The position numbers were made by a program, and so were the translations under genes. DNA of 64,000 nucleotides from Occallatibacter savannae (GTDB lineage Bacteria > Acidobacteriota > Terriglobia > Terriglobales > Acidobacteriaceae): contig NZ_QFFY01000006.1 in NCBI RefSeq assembly GCF_003131205.1, positions 248,001 through 312,000 on the forward strand, read 5' to 3'. The notes beneath the pieces are model-generated. The model ran no database searches, was not told the DNA's origin, and was given only the letters and a program-made list of their open reading frames with translations. Positions 54,393 through 63,252 of the stretch are shown here, in pieces (the first letter of the stretch is position 1; the number at the start of each line of letters is the position of its first letter).

Positions 54393-55556
54393 CTACTTGG
54401 GCTGAACTGTCAATGCGACCGGATGAGCGACAACGAAGGGTGATCCGGAAACGCTGCTCACACTGCCGGTTGTCGGGTGGTAGGCGAACACGTAAATCCG
54501 GCTGTCCGCGTTGCTAATAGCGTAGAGATGATTCTTGTTGTCCCACTGCACCATGTCGATCGGCGCTGAGGTCAGCAGCCCGGTGTGCGGCGTAGCTTGG
54601 CCAGAGGGGTTGAAGTTGAAAAGTTGCAGACCTTTGTCACCTGCGATTGCAAGCAGCTTGCCCGATGGAGCCATACTCGTCCAGCGCACATGGGCCACCT
54701 GGGTGGCATGCATGTTTGAATACGTACTGCTCGTCGTCAAATTGCCGTTTGTCGTGTTGATGGCGTATGTTGCAATCCTGTCGTTCTCCCCGCTTGGATA
54801 GGTGATATCTACGGCCATGTGATTGGTCGGGTCCGGCGTGCTGTAGCCTATGCACTCTGTCCAATAGCTGGTCGTTGGCGGAGGAGTTGGGAAGTTGTAT
54901 TGAATATTATTCAGCTGCAACGCTCCATTCGACTGCTTCTTGAAGGCCCCGAAACTGGTGATTGTCAGGTTGCAACCTGCCGCATATGCAAACAAGTTAT
55001 TCGCGCTTAGGTTGAGAGGCGGGAACATGTAGCGGTCGGGGCCGCTGGTCGCCAGATAATTCAACAACCCAGTCGTCTGATTTACAGACCAGGACTGATA
55101 GGCAGGCACATCGTTGCAGCCGTTTGAGTTCAGTACCAACTGGTACAAGAACTGCCCGGTGTGATCAAGGGTGAGGAATGAGCCGTCGTTGCAGGAATTC
55201 CCCGTTCCTTTGTTCTGGATGTTCGTTGCTCCAACATACTTGAGCGCACCATTTGACTCGATCAGGTATGAGAAAATGTTGCGGCCATTATCTGTGGCAA
55301 TGTTGTCGGATCCAAAGAGGAACTTTCCGTTCACTGCCATGTAGCCTAGATTGGCGCCCCACGGCGAACCTGAAATCTGCGAAAGCTGACCGCTGGCGTT
55401 GGAGACGAACCCGACAACCCGGTTATTTGATCCGCTGTAATTGCTCGTCACATAGACGAATGCGGACGGAGCAGTTTGCGAACCGGCCGATTGTGAGCAG
55501 AGAAAAGCCGCGGACAAGACCGCGCACGTCAGGAAAGAACCCATTTTAGGAAACAT
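54393..55556 (-). CDS. Secreted beta-propeller (lactonase-like) protein
   Basis: A 387-aa protein with a signal peptide (MFPKMGSFLTCAVLSAAFL to about SAGSQ). Repeated blades such as FVYVTSNYSGSN and GKFLFGSDN, then VDITYPSGENDRIATY, and HLYAISNADSRIYVFAY suggest a seven-blade YVTN/lactonase-like propeller. The active site is unknown. Such proteins are numerous in Acidobacteriota. Confidence 0.8.
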   Translation of the reverse strand: MFPKMGSFLTCAVLSAAFLCSQSAGSQTAPSAFVYVTSNYSGSNNRVVGFVSNASGQLSQISGSPWGANLGYMAVNGKFLFGSDNIATDNGRNIFSYLIESNGALKYVGATNIQNKGTGNSCNDGSFLTLDHTGQFLYQLVLNSNGCNDVPAYQSWSVNQTTGLLNYLATSGPDRYMFPPLNLSANNLFAYAAGCNLTITSFGAFKKQSNGALQLNNIQYNFPTPPPTTSYWTECIGYSTPDPTNHMAVDITYPSGENDRIATYAINTTNGNLTTSSTYSNMHATQVAHVRWTSMAPSGKLLAIAGDKGLQLFNFNPSGQATPHTGLLTSAPIDMVQWDNKNHLYAISNADSRIYVFAYHPTTGSVSSVSGSPFVVAHPVALTVQPK

Positions 55557-55893
55557 GATAAAGATCCCCGAGAAGATTGATTTTCTTCCGCGGTGCTCGA
55601 GGCAGAGAGCGCGTCCCTCCGTGTGTAAGGATCAGGCCTCGACGGGCCATATCCTTGACCGCGTGAATCCGCACAGGCGTACATGCCCGCAATTGTGTGA
55701 TTCACCTATAGCATTCTGCTGTTGCCCCAAGGACAGCTTCTCTCATTCCGCCAACAGCAGCCATCGTCCGCAGTAGCCGCCAGTTCGTGCTGCTTCAAGG
55801 ACTTAGACCGGACGGGAACGCCCAGCTTGAAGACGAGTGATACATGTGCATCCGCCCGTGCGTCCTTGAGGGACGGATTACCGGCTACTCGGA
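55557..55893. other. Intergenic region ending in the left half of repeat copy J
   Basis: No gene was recognised. A small stem CGTCC/GGACG near 55861-55875 precedes ACCGGCTACTCGGA, the left half of a hairpin repeat split by the intron that follows. Confidence 0.45.
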
Positions 55894-56554
55894 GTGCGCC
55901 GGGCTAAACCGGCATGTTGTAGGGGTGCAAGTCCCTGCAGGAAAGGAAATTGCGAATCCATCCTGACCTCGAGTCTTGCGGGTGACATCGTGAGGTGTCA
56001 CTCGAAGCGTAGACAGAGGCATTGGTGGGCGGGGTGATTGAGCTTCGAAAAGCCGGAAGAACAGGATGCCGACTCCCTTCTGAGATGGAGGAAGGCAATA
56101 CGGCGGCTGCGTTATTCGCGAGTGGCTGTCCGGTCCTGCGCAGTCTAAGAGCCCGCGCACGCCAAGAAAACAACATGCACGAGAACCGGGAGATCTCCTG
56201 TGTGCCTTGGGGAATATGCGAAGGCCGGTCCGTGAAGGCCAAAAGCCGTACGACGGACATGCACGTGCTGGAGAAGTCGGACTGCGCCGTAGTACCGATG
56301 AACTCGCCGAACAATGGAAGGTGACTTCCGGCGGAGACTGGGGAGGGAAGGGCGCAGCTGGAGGAGAACATCGCTGGGGCACACATGCTCCTGACCAGAG
56401 CAGGAATCAGCATGCCCCAGTGCTCGGCGGTGTGCGTTGGGCAAGCTGCAGTCTAGTTTGCTTCACGCCATGATCCTTCAGAGGAGCCGTATGCGTAGAC
56501 GCGCACGTACGGATCTGTGCGGGGGCGGTTCGTGAGAACCGTCCCTACCGCGAC
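55894..56554 (+). mobile_element. Group II intron lacking its reverse transcriptase
   Basis: The 5' end GTGCGCC and GGGTGCAAGTCCCT match bacterial group II introns. Domain V is at 56484-56515: GAGCCGTATGCG pairs with CGCACGTACGGATC and holds the AGC triad. A domain VI stem-loop and the end CCCTACCGCGAC follow. The open frame in domain IV matches only the N-terminal leader of intron proteins (SDCAVVPMNSPNN), and the reverse-transcriptase part is deleted. Removing 55894-56554 joins CTCGGA to ACTAACC, as in the unbroken repeat copy H. Total about 661 bp, so mobility would need a protein from elsewhere. Confidence 0.87.
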
Positions 56555-56804
56555 ACTAACCAGCGTTGGGGCGAAGGTTCGTCATCCGCTCCGGATGTTA
56601 GATCGAGGATGGCTGTCACTGGAGAATCACAGACAGAGCATCTCGCCCACCGCGGCCTTCACCGGACCACGCAGGCAAATTCCACATAAGCGATTCCGCC
56701 CTAGTCCGAAATCCAGGCGAGCCGAGCGACAGTTCCAGCCTTGTTACTCACGATTGACAATGGGGGATGTGAACTCATTTTGCCTTAATTCGGTGAGCGA
56801 GCCG
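56555..56804. other. Intergenic region with right half of repeat copy J
   Basis: ACTAACC, then GGGGCGAAGGTTCGTCA at about 56570-56586 matches the middle of the hairpin repeat. No gene was recognised in the remainder. Confidence 0.45.
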
Positions 56805-57275
56805 TCAAAGAAGTCCGATCGCACGGCCCGCGAGGCCAACGCTGAGCCATGAAAGCAGTGAAATCGCCGCTCCAGCGCGAACCCACCACGGGGTCTGGAT
56901 TGAAGAAGTTGACTTCTGGATTGCCGTGATAGTGAAGTAAAGCACTATAGAGATCACCAAAGCGGCCATCTTAGCTCGGAACGCCGGACTGTAGTAGCAC
57001 TTTAGCGCTTCCTCTGAGACCATCAGGACCCCTGTCATAACCATTCCGATGAGGCTGATGAGGACGATCGGCAACAATCCCGATGCAAGCTTTTGAGGCT
57101 CCGTGCGCTTCCATGCGAAAAGGAAACTGAGGTGAATCACGAGGAGCGCGCCTCCGAGCGAAGCTAGCGCAATGAGATGGACCGTCTCGGCCACTGCAAA
57201 GGCCCATACAGACTTCTGCATGAATTGGCCGAGGGATGAATGACTGAGCCACTGAAAGAATGTAAGCAGGTGCAT
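56805..57275 (-). CDS. DUF6644-like membrane protein
   Basis: A 156-aa protein with four hydrophobic segments (AFAVAETVHLIALASLGG; LLPIVLISLIGMVMTG; ALVISIVLYFTIT; ISLLSWLSVGLAG). WLSHSSLGQFMQ at the start and the E-T-V-H motif are shared with the neighbour. The pair resembles DUF6644 proteins of Acidobacteriota. It ends the minus-strand group that starts with the cytochrome gene. Confidence 0.78.
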   Translation of the reverse strand: MHLLTFFQWLSHSSLGQFMQKSVWAFAVAETVHLIALASLGGALLVIHLSFLFAWKRTEPQKLASGLLPIVLISLIGMVMTGVLMVSEEALKCYYSPAFRAKMAALVISIVLYFTITAIQKSTSSIQTPWWVRAGAAISLLSWLSVGLAGRAIGLL

Positions 57276-57282
57276 GAGGCTC

Positions 57283-57777
57283 CTAATTGAAGTATGCGGT
57301 GGCGCGACCAGCAGCGATGATGGCAGTCCAGAGCGTTAACGAGGTTGCTCCTGCGAGTCGAGCGGCAAATGGGGTCTTTGGGGACGTATCCCATTCGGTT
57401 ATCCGTTTGTAGACAATGCGGTAATAGATGACGGGATTTAGGCCAGCTAGAAGAAGAAGAATGAGTTTCAATCGGAAGGCAGGATTGGCGTATGATTTGG
57501 CCGCTTCTGCGGCGAAGAGCATAGAGCCGCTGATAACGAGAATGCCGAAACCTGTCCACACGATAGGAAGGACCTGACGAGCCACTGTCGTAACTCGCTC
57601 GCCGCGAAAGAGCACTCCAAGGAGCCTGAGATCGAGAATTGCAATGGTTCCGGCCAGCATGGTGATGGCAAGAACATGTACTGTCTCCACGATCGGAAAC
57701 ACCCATAACGATTCCCGTAGCGCAGTGGCGGGCCCGGTGTCATTCAGCCATTGACAGAGGTGTTGAATCGACCCCAC
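57283..57777 (-). CDS. DUF6644-like membrane protein
   Basis: A 164-aa paralogue of the next gene, with four hydrophobic segments and the shared VFPIVETVHVLAITMLAGT motif. It lies 7 nt before the other copy, so the products may form a pair. Function unknown. Confidence 0.78.
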   Translation of the reverse strand: MGSIQHLCQWLNDTGPATALRESLWVFPIVETVHVLAITMLAGTIAILDLRLLGVLFRGERVTTVARQVLPIVWTGFGILVISGSMLFAAEAAKSYANPAFRLKLILLLLAGLNPVIYYRIVYKRITEWDTSPKTPFAARLAGATSLTLWTAIIAAGRATAYFN

Positions 57778-57875
57778 TTGATTATGTCCTTTCGTGAGAT
57801 GCCGTTCCGTTCGATTGACGATTGGCGCGCCCGCTGAATGCGACCTTCTGCCGAGCAGTGAGCGCGCCCTATGAC

Positions 57876-59168
57876 TCAGTTTCCGGCTCTTCCAACTTGC
57901 TCAGAAGAAGCACGCTGAACAGGGTTTTCTGAGAGCAACTGATCGATCTCGTTTGTGAATTCCGCTTGCAGTTCGCTGTTGAAGCGGCCGCTCGCGGGCG
58001 CTGCAAAGCCGGAGTGGATCTTGCGTACGCGGCCGTCCTTACCAACAAATAGGGTGGCTGGCCATGTATTGAGATTTAGAGCCTGTGGAACCTTTTCCCA
58101 CATCTCAGCTGGTGCGCCGGCAATCAAGTAGGTGTAGGGGATGTTGTATTTCTTTATGAAGGCCTTGGCGCGATGCAGTTCCTGCTGCTGTTCGGGCTCT
58201 TCGAAGTCGAGGGCGACGATTTCCAGACCCTTACTGTGATACTTGGAGTAAAGCTGCACCAGGTACTGAGCCTCGTCATGGCAATTGGGGCACCAGGTTC
58301 CAGTCACAATCGCCAGATAGACCTTCCCTTTGAATCTTGGGTCCTCGCTCGAAACCAGCTTTCCGTTCACGTCTGGGAATGAGAAACTGAACCGTTCGTT
58401 GCGGTCGCGAAGGGTAGTGTGAGTGGTGAAGTCGGCCGGTTCGGGCAATCCCTTAGATCTCGCGACTTCGGGCCGCCAAGCAACAAGCGGATCCGCCGGT
58501 GTGTACGCTCCGCGAAGCTGGATGTGAAGAGATCCGTCAGGTTGTGCCGTAACTTCTGCCACCAGAGGTCGTGATCCATCGAAGTGACTGAGCACAAATT
58601 TGTTGTCTTTGTACGATCCGACGAGTGCGCCTGTGTCGCCGTCGACACGCAAAATGGATGCAGATACGTCGCCTCCGTGCTGGTGGACCACAAATCGCCA
58701 CGCCTTTTCGCCTTTCTGAGTCTCATGCTCGATTTCCCAGATCCCACCGATCTCCGGTGCGTTCTCCGCAGCAACGGTGGATTGGTCGACGTGACGCACC
58801 GCCGAAAATGGATAGTTAGCGATGTATCGGTCGGCTTCAAACCGACCGTCGACTTCTCCAGTCAACTTGCCATCCTGAACTGAGGCAACGATACGAGTCA
58901 GATAATGGTCAAAGTTGAGCGTCAACTTGCCGTTTTCAAATTGTGCGCTCGTCGTGGTCTGCTTTAGATCCCCGTTGTATAAAGTGCCAACGAGAGACGA
59001 CCCTTCGCCGGATACATCGAGGCGAAAAGGAATCGCAGTCTGGTTCAGGGTGAAGGTTGCGTCCCATCGGCCCTGAGGTGGGGCGGATGGAGATTGCGCT
59101 GCGATCGTACTAAGACCGGCCAGCGCGGTGGCGGCCAGTCCAAGCAACAAATTGGGGAAGCGTTTCAT
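57876..59168 (-). CDS. Exported TlpA-like thioredoxin protein
   Basis: About 430 aa from MKRFPNLLLGLAATALAGL at 59168. A signal peptide is followed by a beta-rich N-terminal domain of about 230 residues and a C-terminal thioredoxin-like domain with TGTWCPNCHDEAQYL (CxxC). ILLETKPDLP-type neighbours upstream suggest a redox unit: the cytochrome c gene precedes it by 23 nt. Confidence 0.88.
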   Translation of the reverse strand: MKRFPNLLLGLAATALAGLSTIAAQSPSAPPQGRWDATFTLNQTAIPFRLDVSGEGSSLVGTLYNGDLKQTTTSAQFENGKLTLNFDHYLTRIVASVQDGKLTGEVDGRFEADRYIANYPFSAVRHVDQSTVAAENAPEIGGIWEIEHETQKGEKAWRFVVHQHGGDVSASILRVDGDTGALVGSYKDNKFVLSHFDGSRPLVAEVTAQPDGSLHIQLRGAYTPADPLVAWRPEVARSKGLPEPADFTTHTTLRDRNERFSFSFPDVNGKLVSSEDPRFKGKVYLAIVTGTWCPNCHDEAQYLVQLYSKYHSKGLEIVALDFEEPEQQQELHRAKAFIKKYNIPYTYLIAGAPAEMWEKVPQALNLNTWPATLFVGKDGRVRKIHSGFAAPASGRFNSELQAEFTNEIDQLLSENPVQRASSEQVGRAGN

Positions 59169-59191
59169 GATTCCTCCGTTTCGGTTTTTCA

Positions 59192-60583
59192 TCAATTTGT
59201 CGACAGCCCGGCCAGCCTTCGTCCGAGCCCAACTTTTGCGTGAAGGTTTTGTTTGCGAGATTGTCTCCACTCAGATGGAAGATCCGGTTTCGTTTCGAGC
59301 AATATCTCGAGAATGGATTTACGATCGTCGGGCGAGAGCCGTGAAAAGTCGGAGCCCTGATCTTCGCCGGTTAGAACCTGGTGAAGCCGGTGATATATGT
59401 AACTCTTCGCAGGCTCCGGAATTGCATCCCAGTCATCGGAATAGATAAGGTAGCTGCACGGGTAACGGAAGATGCGCGTGTGCAGATCGAAGTCTCGAAG
59501 GGTTCGTCCTCTCCGATCAAACGGGCCAAGCTGCTCGAACTCTGTCTGAAATCCAGATGAACCAGCTACAGGCGAACTCAACTCAGCTTCGTTCGTGAAC
59601 AACAGATATCGAAGCAAATCCTCTGCTGGCTTCTCGAACTGCCTTTGCGCTTCTGCGGCGGCCTGGCTCCAGGATGCGCCTTTCTGGGCTTGCTCGTACA
59701 AGGCGATTCGCGCCTTATAGCTCGTCAGGGTGATCAGGTTGTGCATTTGCGTCTGGTGACCGAGGACCAGGTGGGCGACGATGTCGCTTTGGTCGCTTAG
59801 ATAGACCGACGAGTCAAAGAGGGCCGAGAGACTGGTGATGTTTGAGCCTGCTGTCGTGTCCAGTACTTCAGGGTGAGCCTCATCCTGAACCGTGACATTG
59901 CCCATGTGGTGCTGGGAGCCCGATGTTCCTGTCACATACCAGCCGCCCCAACGTTCTCTCAAGGGGCTCTCCTGACCAGTGGTGAAGGTGTGAGCATATT
60001 CCGCCAATGTGCCCTTCGGAGTGACGTAGGCAGATCGAAGCAGAACTCCCGGCACGTTTCGTGTGCCCGTCCCGATATGGCATTGCGTGCAGTCGAGCTC
60101 GGCTCGTTCAAATCTAGGCTGATCATGCTTTTGTGCCCTGAGCAGATAAAAGATCGCGCCTTTGATTGGGTCGAATGAGACCAGCTCGAGGACTGGGCCA
60201 TTCTTCACGAATCCCACATAGACGTCGTCGTTGAAATAGAGCGCGCGGGGAGTTTGAGGAGAAATTCTCTTGTATTGAAAGCTGGTCTTTGAGAACACCA
60301 ATGTTTGCGAACTGACTGGAATCTGCAAGTTCTTCAAAAGTGACTGAAGGTATCCGCCTTTCGGATCCCAATCGAGATGTGTCTGGCCGTTCTCTAGTTT
60401 CTTCTCGAGCCGAGCGACGGGATCGCGGAGATCGTCGGAGAGGTAGAGTATAGGTGCGTCGCTAAAGGGAACGTATCCCTGGTTGCGCACCGCCACTTGT
60501 CCATGGACTGTGCCTGTCCTTAGCACTGTGAACGAAGTGCCCACGATCATCATGAATGCGATCAGAATCCACCTGCCTGGCAC
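59192..60583 (-). CDS. Exported c-type cytochrome-like protein
   Basis: A 463-aa protein with a signal-anchor-like N-terminus and a single haem-binding motif ELDCTQCHIGTGTR near residue 160. The rest is not recognised. A protein this large with one CxxCH is often an unusual periplasmic electron carrier or cytochrome-peroxidase relative. It starts a minus-strand group with the TlpA-like gene. Confidence 0.78.
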   Translation of the reverse strand: MPGRWILIAFMMIVGTSFTVLRTGTVHGQVAVRNQGYVPFSDAPILYLSDDLRDPVARLEKKLENGQTHLDWDPKGGYLQSLLKNLQIPVSSQTLVFSKTSFQYKRISPQTPRALYFNDDVYVGFVKNGPVLELVSFDPIKGAIFYLLRAQKHDQPRFERAELDCTQCHIGTGTRNVPGVLLRSAYVTPKGTLAEYAHTFTTGQESPLRERWGGWYVTGTSGSQHHMGNVTVQDEAHPEVLDTTAGSNITSLSALFDSSVYLSDQSDIVAHLVLGHQTQMHNLITLTSYKARIALYEQAQKGASWSQAAAEAQRQFEKPAEDLLRYLLFTNEAELSSPVAGSSGFQTEFEQLGPFDRRGRTLRDFDLHTRIFRYPCSYLIYSDDWDAIPEPAKSYIYHRLHQVLTGEDQGSDFSRLSPDDRKSILEILLETKPDLPSEWRQSRKQNLHAKVGLGRRLAGLSTN

Positions 60584-60717
60584 TGTAGGTTGCCTCCGTC
60601 GAACAACTTGGGTGTAGAGCTAGAGATTGCCTTAGGTCTTCCGACCATTCGAATTAAGATCAGCAGCGAGATTGAGAGAAGCAGTAGGAGCAATGTCTCA
60701 AGTTGCCATTGAGACAT
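60562..60717 (-). CDS. Possible 51-aa membrane peptide
   Basis: MSQWQLETLLLLLLSISLLI opens a short frame with one transmembrane segment, overlapping the cytochrome start by 22 nt. It could be coupled to that gene or be chance. Confidence 0.25.
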   Translation of the reverse strand: MSQWQLETLLLLLLSISLLILIRMVGRPKAISSSTPKLFDGGNLQCQAGGF

Positions 60718-60952
60718 CGATTGCAATGAGGAAGGTTGTGGAGTAATAGACAGGGTCAACAACAACAAAGGTGCAACAGGCTAAGAGCGTGCGCGGAAAA
60801 TGTCGGACTGTGGCGCTGCGCGTTCATATCGGCAGTCGACCCTTCCTGGCTGGAAAAAGGAACATTCCCAGCTGGCGAAGGACCGAGTTCGTTAAGAATC
60901 TGCATTCCAGTCAACCTTGTCGTCTGACTCAAGAAGTAATTGCCTGACGAGT

Positions 60953-61028
60953 TGGAGCGCCGTGCGGGAATCGAACCCGCGGATACTGGCTTTGCAGGCC
61001 AGCGCGTTAGCCACTTCGCCACCGGCGC
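60953..61028 (-). tRNA. tRNA-Cys (GCA)
   Basis: On the minus strand GCGCCGG pairs with the 3' strand CGGCGC, the anticodon stem CTGGC/GCCAG encloses CTGCAAA with anticodon GCA, and the T arm is GCGGG, TTCGATT, CCCGC. The genomic 3' end is TCCA. It lies 24 nt after the minus-strand secreted-protein gene. Confidence 0.95.
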
Positions 61029-61052
61029 TCATTGAAATCTCAACCCACCGAC

Positions 61053-62095
61053 CTAGTTCAGAATCGATGTCACCGCCGGATGATCTTTGTCGGGTGGCGG
61101 AGGTAAAGGAGTTACCTTGTCGTAACCTCGTTGCCCGTCTGGGCCAATTGGTCCCGGCCCTGGCTGTAAATGGGGTGCATCGACGTTGTCTTCTGCACAG
61201 GAATACTCATGCACGATCTGGGTCGGCTTACCAATAAGCCAAGTGCGCTGATAGTGAATTGGCTCGGTGTAGAACTTAGGGTCGATGATCGTCAACTCAA
61301 GGTGCAGATGGCCCGCGTCAGGCCGCGTCCAGCGTTCGATCGTATGGAGCTGATCGCTGTGCGGATTCGCGTTTTCGTCAGCCCATGTTCTCGCCTCTTT
61401 GAACGCGACGGAATCAATGACAAAGGTATCTCCATCCCACGTCCCGATCTCATCACCAAAGAAGGAAGGGTCGGGATCGGGATCATGCTGTCTGCCATCA
61501 AAGGGGACCAGCCTATACGTCGTATACCAGTAGAGAAATGCCGCATGATGTGACCCCTGGAGAAGTTGGAAAGGCAGAGCGCTTGCATCATGCCTAGGCA
61601 TCCCACCGACGACGCACAAGCTCTCGGGGTCAATCGTGTGTTCGATGTTGTGTTTCAACGCTGCCGATCCCGCTGCGGTAAAGGGCAATTTATAACCGGG
61701 AGGTCTTTGCCAATGTTTCCTACAGGCCTATCCTGCTTTGACGGCACCCAGTATCCCGAGAGGTCCGGGTGCCCGTCGATCCGAGGTGCAGGTCCAGTGG
61801 GAACGTCAGATTCATTGCGTGAGAATTCGGATAGGGCCTGTTCTGAGTCCGATTTGAGACCCGGCGACTTCTGTTTCTCTGTTTGCGATTCGCTTTGAGC
61901 GCCTGACCCTGCCGCGCGCTGAAGAAAGCTAAGCGGGTTCCGTGTGTGAAGCCACGTCGGACCTTCGAGCGCATGCGCGGACGAACTATGAATCGCGAAT
62001 AGTGCGAAAATGCTAAGGATGTACCGTCGATACACTGCCGCAGCGCTCCTTTGAAAAGAGTCCTCGGTTCGATCAGCCAAGCGGCGCGCATACAT
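61053..62095 (-). pseudogene. Secreted acidobacterial protein with one-base frameshift
   Basis: From ATG 62095 the frame gives a signal peptide (YILSIFALFAIHSSSAHA) and DGHPDLSGYWVPSKQDRPVG, then goes out of frame at VINCPL and stops. The next frame resumes as LPFTAAGSAALKHN, then TIDPESLCVVGGMPRHD and ends at 61053. Adding one G at about 61697, in a CCCGG run, would give KDLPGYKLPFTAAG. Proteins of this type are frequent beside DUF6152 and TonB-receptor genes in Acidobacteriota. Confidence 0.8.
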
Positions 62096-62270
62096 GCATA
62101 CGCTCGTCTGAAGGGACAGCTGTGGATGACTTGGTCTGGGAGGGGCAGCGGTAGGTTTAGTGCTGCCGAGCGCAGTTCGACACTCCACGGCTCTCGCTGT
62201 TGAACAGGCGACAACAACAGGTGCGGGAGGCGACGAACATAGCGCTACCGTAACCGAGTTTGTTTTTTTC

Positions 62271-62310
62271 GTCAACTCTGGTTGACAGAAAAATCGACCT
62301 AAGTTACATT
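62271..62310 (+). promoter_or_regulatory. Promoter with overlapping inverted repeat
   Basis: TTGACA (62282-62287), a 17-nt spacer and TACATT (62305-62310) form a strong -35/-10 pair. GTCAAC (62271-62276) and GTTGAC (62281-62286) form a perfect inverted repeat over the -35, fitting a repressor site. It faces the DUF6152 gene. Confidence 0.6.
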
Positions 62311-62316
62311 CACCCC

Positions 62317-62391
62317 ATGTCGCGCATCGCTTACGCACTCTGTTGTCGTACTTCATCATTCCGATGGAGCCGGCGTTGTGCGCATCTGTAG
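62317..62391 (+). other. Possible 24-codon leader peptide
   Basis: An ATG lies 7 nt after the -10 hexamer, where transcription would start, so translation would be leaderless. The frame MSRIAYALCCRTSSFRW and seven more codons ends at TAG and contains tandem Cys codons. The terminator follows 38 nt later, so it may be an attenuator. Confidence 0.3.
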
Positions 62392-62428
62392 CGATCGTTG
62401 ATTGACCTCGATCTTTCGCTATCAATGA

Positions 62429-62455
62429 GGCCCGCTCCATGTGAGCGGGCCTTTT
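62429..62455 (+). terminator. Rho-independent terminator in DUF6152 leader
   Basis: GGCCCGCTC pairs with GAGCGGGCC over CATGT and is followed by TTTTCCTTTT. It lies between the promoter and the DUF6152 start, so it may stop a small RNA of about 140 nt or act in attenuation. Confidence 0.75.
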
Positions 62456-62490
62456 CCTTTTGCGAATACACATCTCGAGGAAACAGAACT

Positions 62491-62931
62491 ATGAAACTGC
62501 ATCGGAGCGCCCTGGCGCTGTCACTTGCCTTAATCGCAGCATTACCTTCCTTTGCCCATCACTCGTTCTCTGCTGAATTCGACGGGACCAAGCCTGTGCG
62601 TCTGGTAGGAAGAATCACCCGCGTGGAGTGGACTAATCCTCACGCCTATCTGTATCTGGACGTCACCGACGCCAAGGGAAACACTGCAAATTGGGGAGCG
62701 GAAAGCGCAGGGCCGGGTGCACTCAGCCGGCGTGGATGGAAGAAGACAGACCTGAAGATCGGAGATAGCGTCGTGATCGACGGTTATCGAGCGAAAGACG
62801 GTTCAAAGCTAGTGGACTGCAGACGCATCACGCTTCCAGACGGACGAAGCATTTACGGTGGCACCCCAGGGGACGGTGGTCCAGGCGATAACGGCACGAA
62901 CGAGGGTGCACCGGTGGCGCCGAAGCACTAA
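62491..62931 (+). CDS. Secreted DUF6152-family protein
   Basis: A 146-aa protein with a signal peptide (ALSLALIAALPSFA) and HHSFSAEFDGTKPVRLVG, VEWTNPHAYLYLDV, typical of DUF6152. GAGGAAACAG precedes the ATG. The Gly-rich end is probably disordered. Function unknown; it sits with the next secreted protein and the TonB receptor. Confidence 0.88.
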   Translation: MKLHRSALALSLALIAALPSFAHHSFSAEFDGTKPVRLVGRITRVEWTNPHAYLYLDVTDAKGNTANWGAESAGPGALSRRGWKKTDLKIGDSVVIDGYRAKDGSKLVDCRRITLPDGRSIYGGTPGDGGPGDNGTNEGAPVAPKH

Positions 62932-63252
62932 GTGACGGCAGCGCATCCGAAATGACGCGTGGATCACAGCATCCCAGACAGGAAGACAGATATGAACGGC
63001 ACAAACCGCAGCACAAATCTGATGAACACGTGGTGTTGTTGCATGGCGAACATACCGATCGCGATGCAGACCTTGTGTTGTGCCTAGTTCAAACTAGCGT
63101 CTCTTAAGGCCCGCTTCGCAAGAATGCAAGCGGGCCTTCGTGTCTCTCGCCGAAGCTAACGCAGTCTGCCGATCAGAGCACTCTCTGGCCGGGGAGGGAC
63201 ACGTTCCATCAATCGGTAGATCTGAGCACTCTTCTAAAGGAGAATCTGCAGC
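62932..63252. other. Intergenic region with terminator
   Basis: About 320 nt without a recognised gene. It holds the hairpin at 63106-63138 and AAAGGAG before 63253. Confidence 0.5.
63106..63138. terminator. Hairpin after DUF6152 gene
   Basis: AAGGCCCGCTT pairs with AAGCGGGCCTT over an 11-nt loop. It resembles the terminator at 62429 (GGCCCGCTC/GAGCGGGCC). No long U tract follows, so its efficiency is uncertain. Confidence 0.55.

Noticed and set aside
55885..56413. Minus-strand frames over the intron
   Set aside because: The plus strand has group II intron structure; the minus frames show no domain.
57164..57706. Minus-strand 180-aa frame across the two DUF6644-like genes
   Set aside because: It overlaps both genes in another frame; the two membrane proteins have clear helices and shared motifs.
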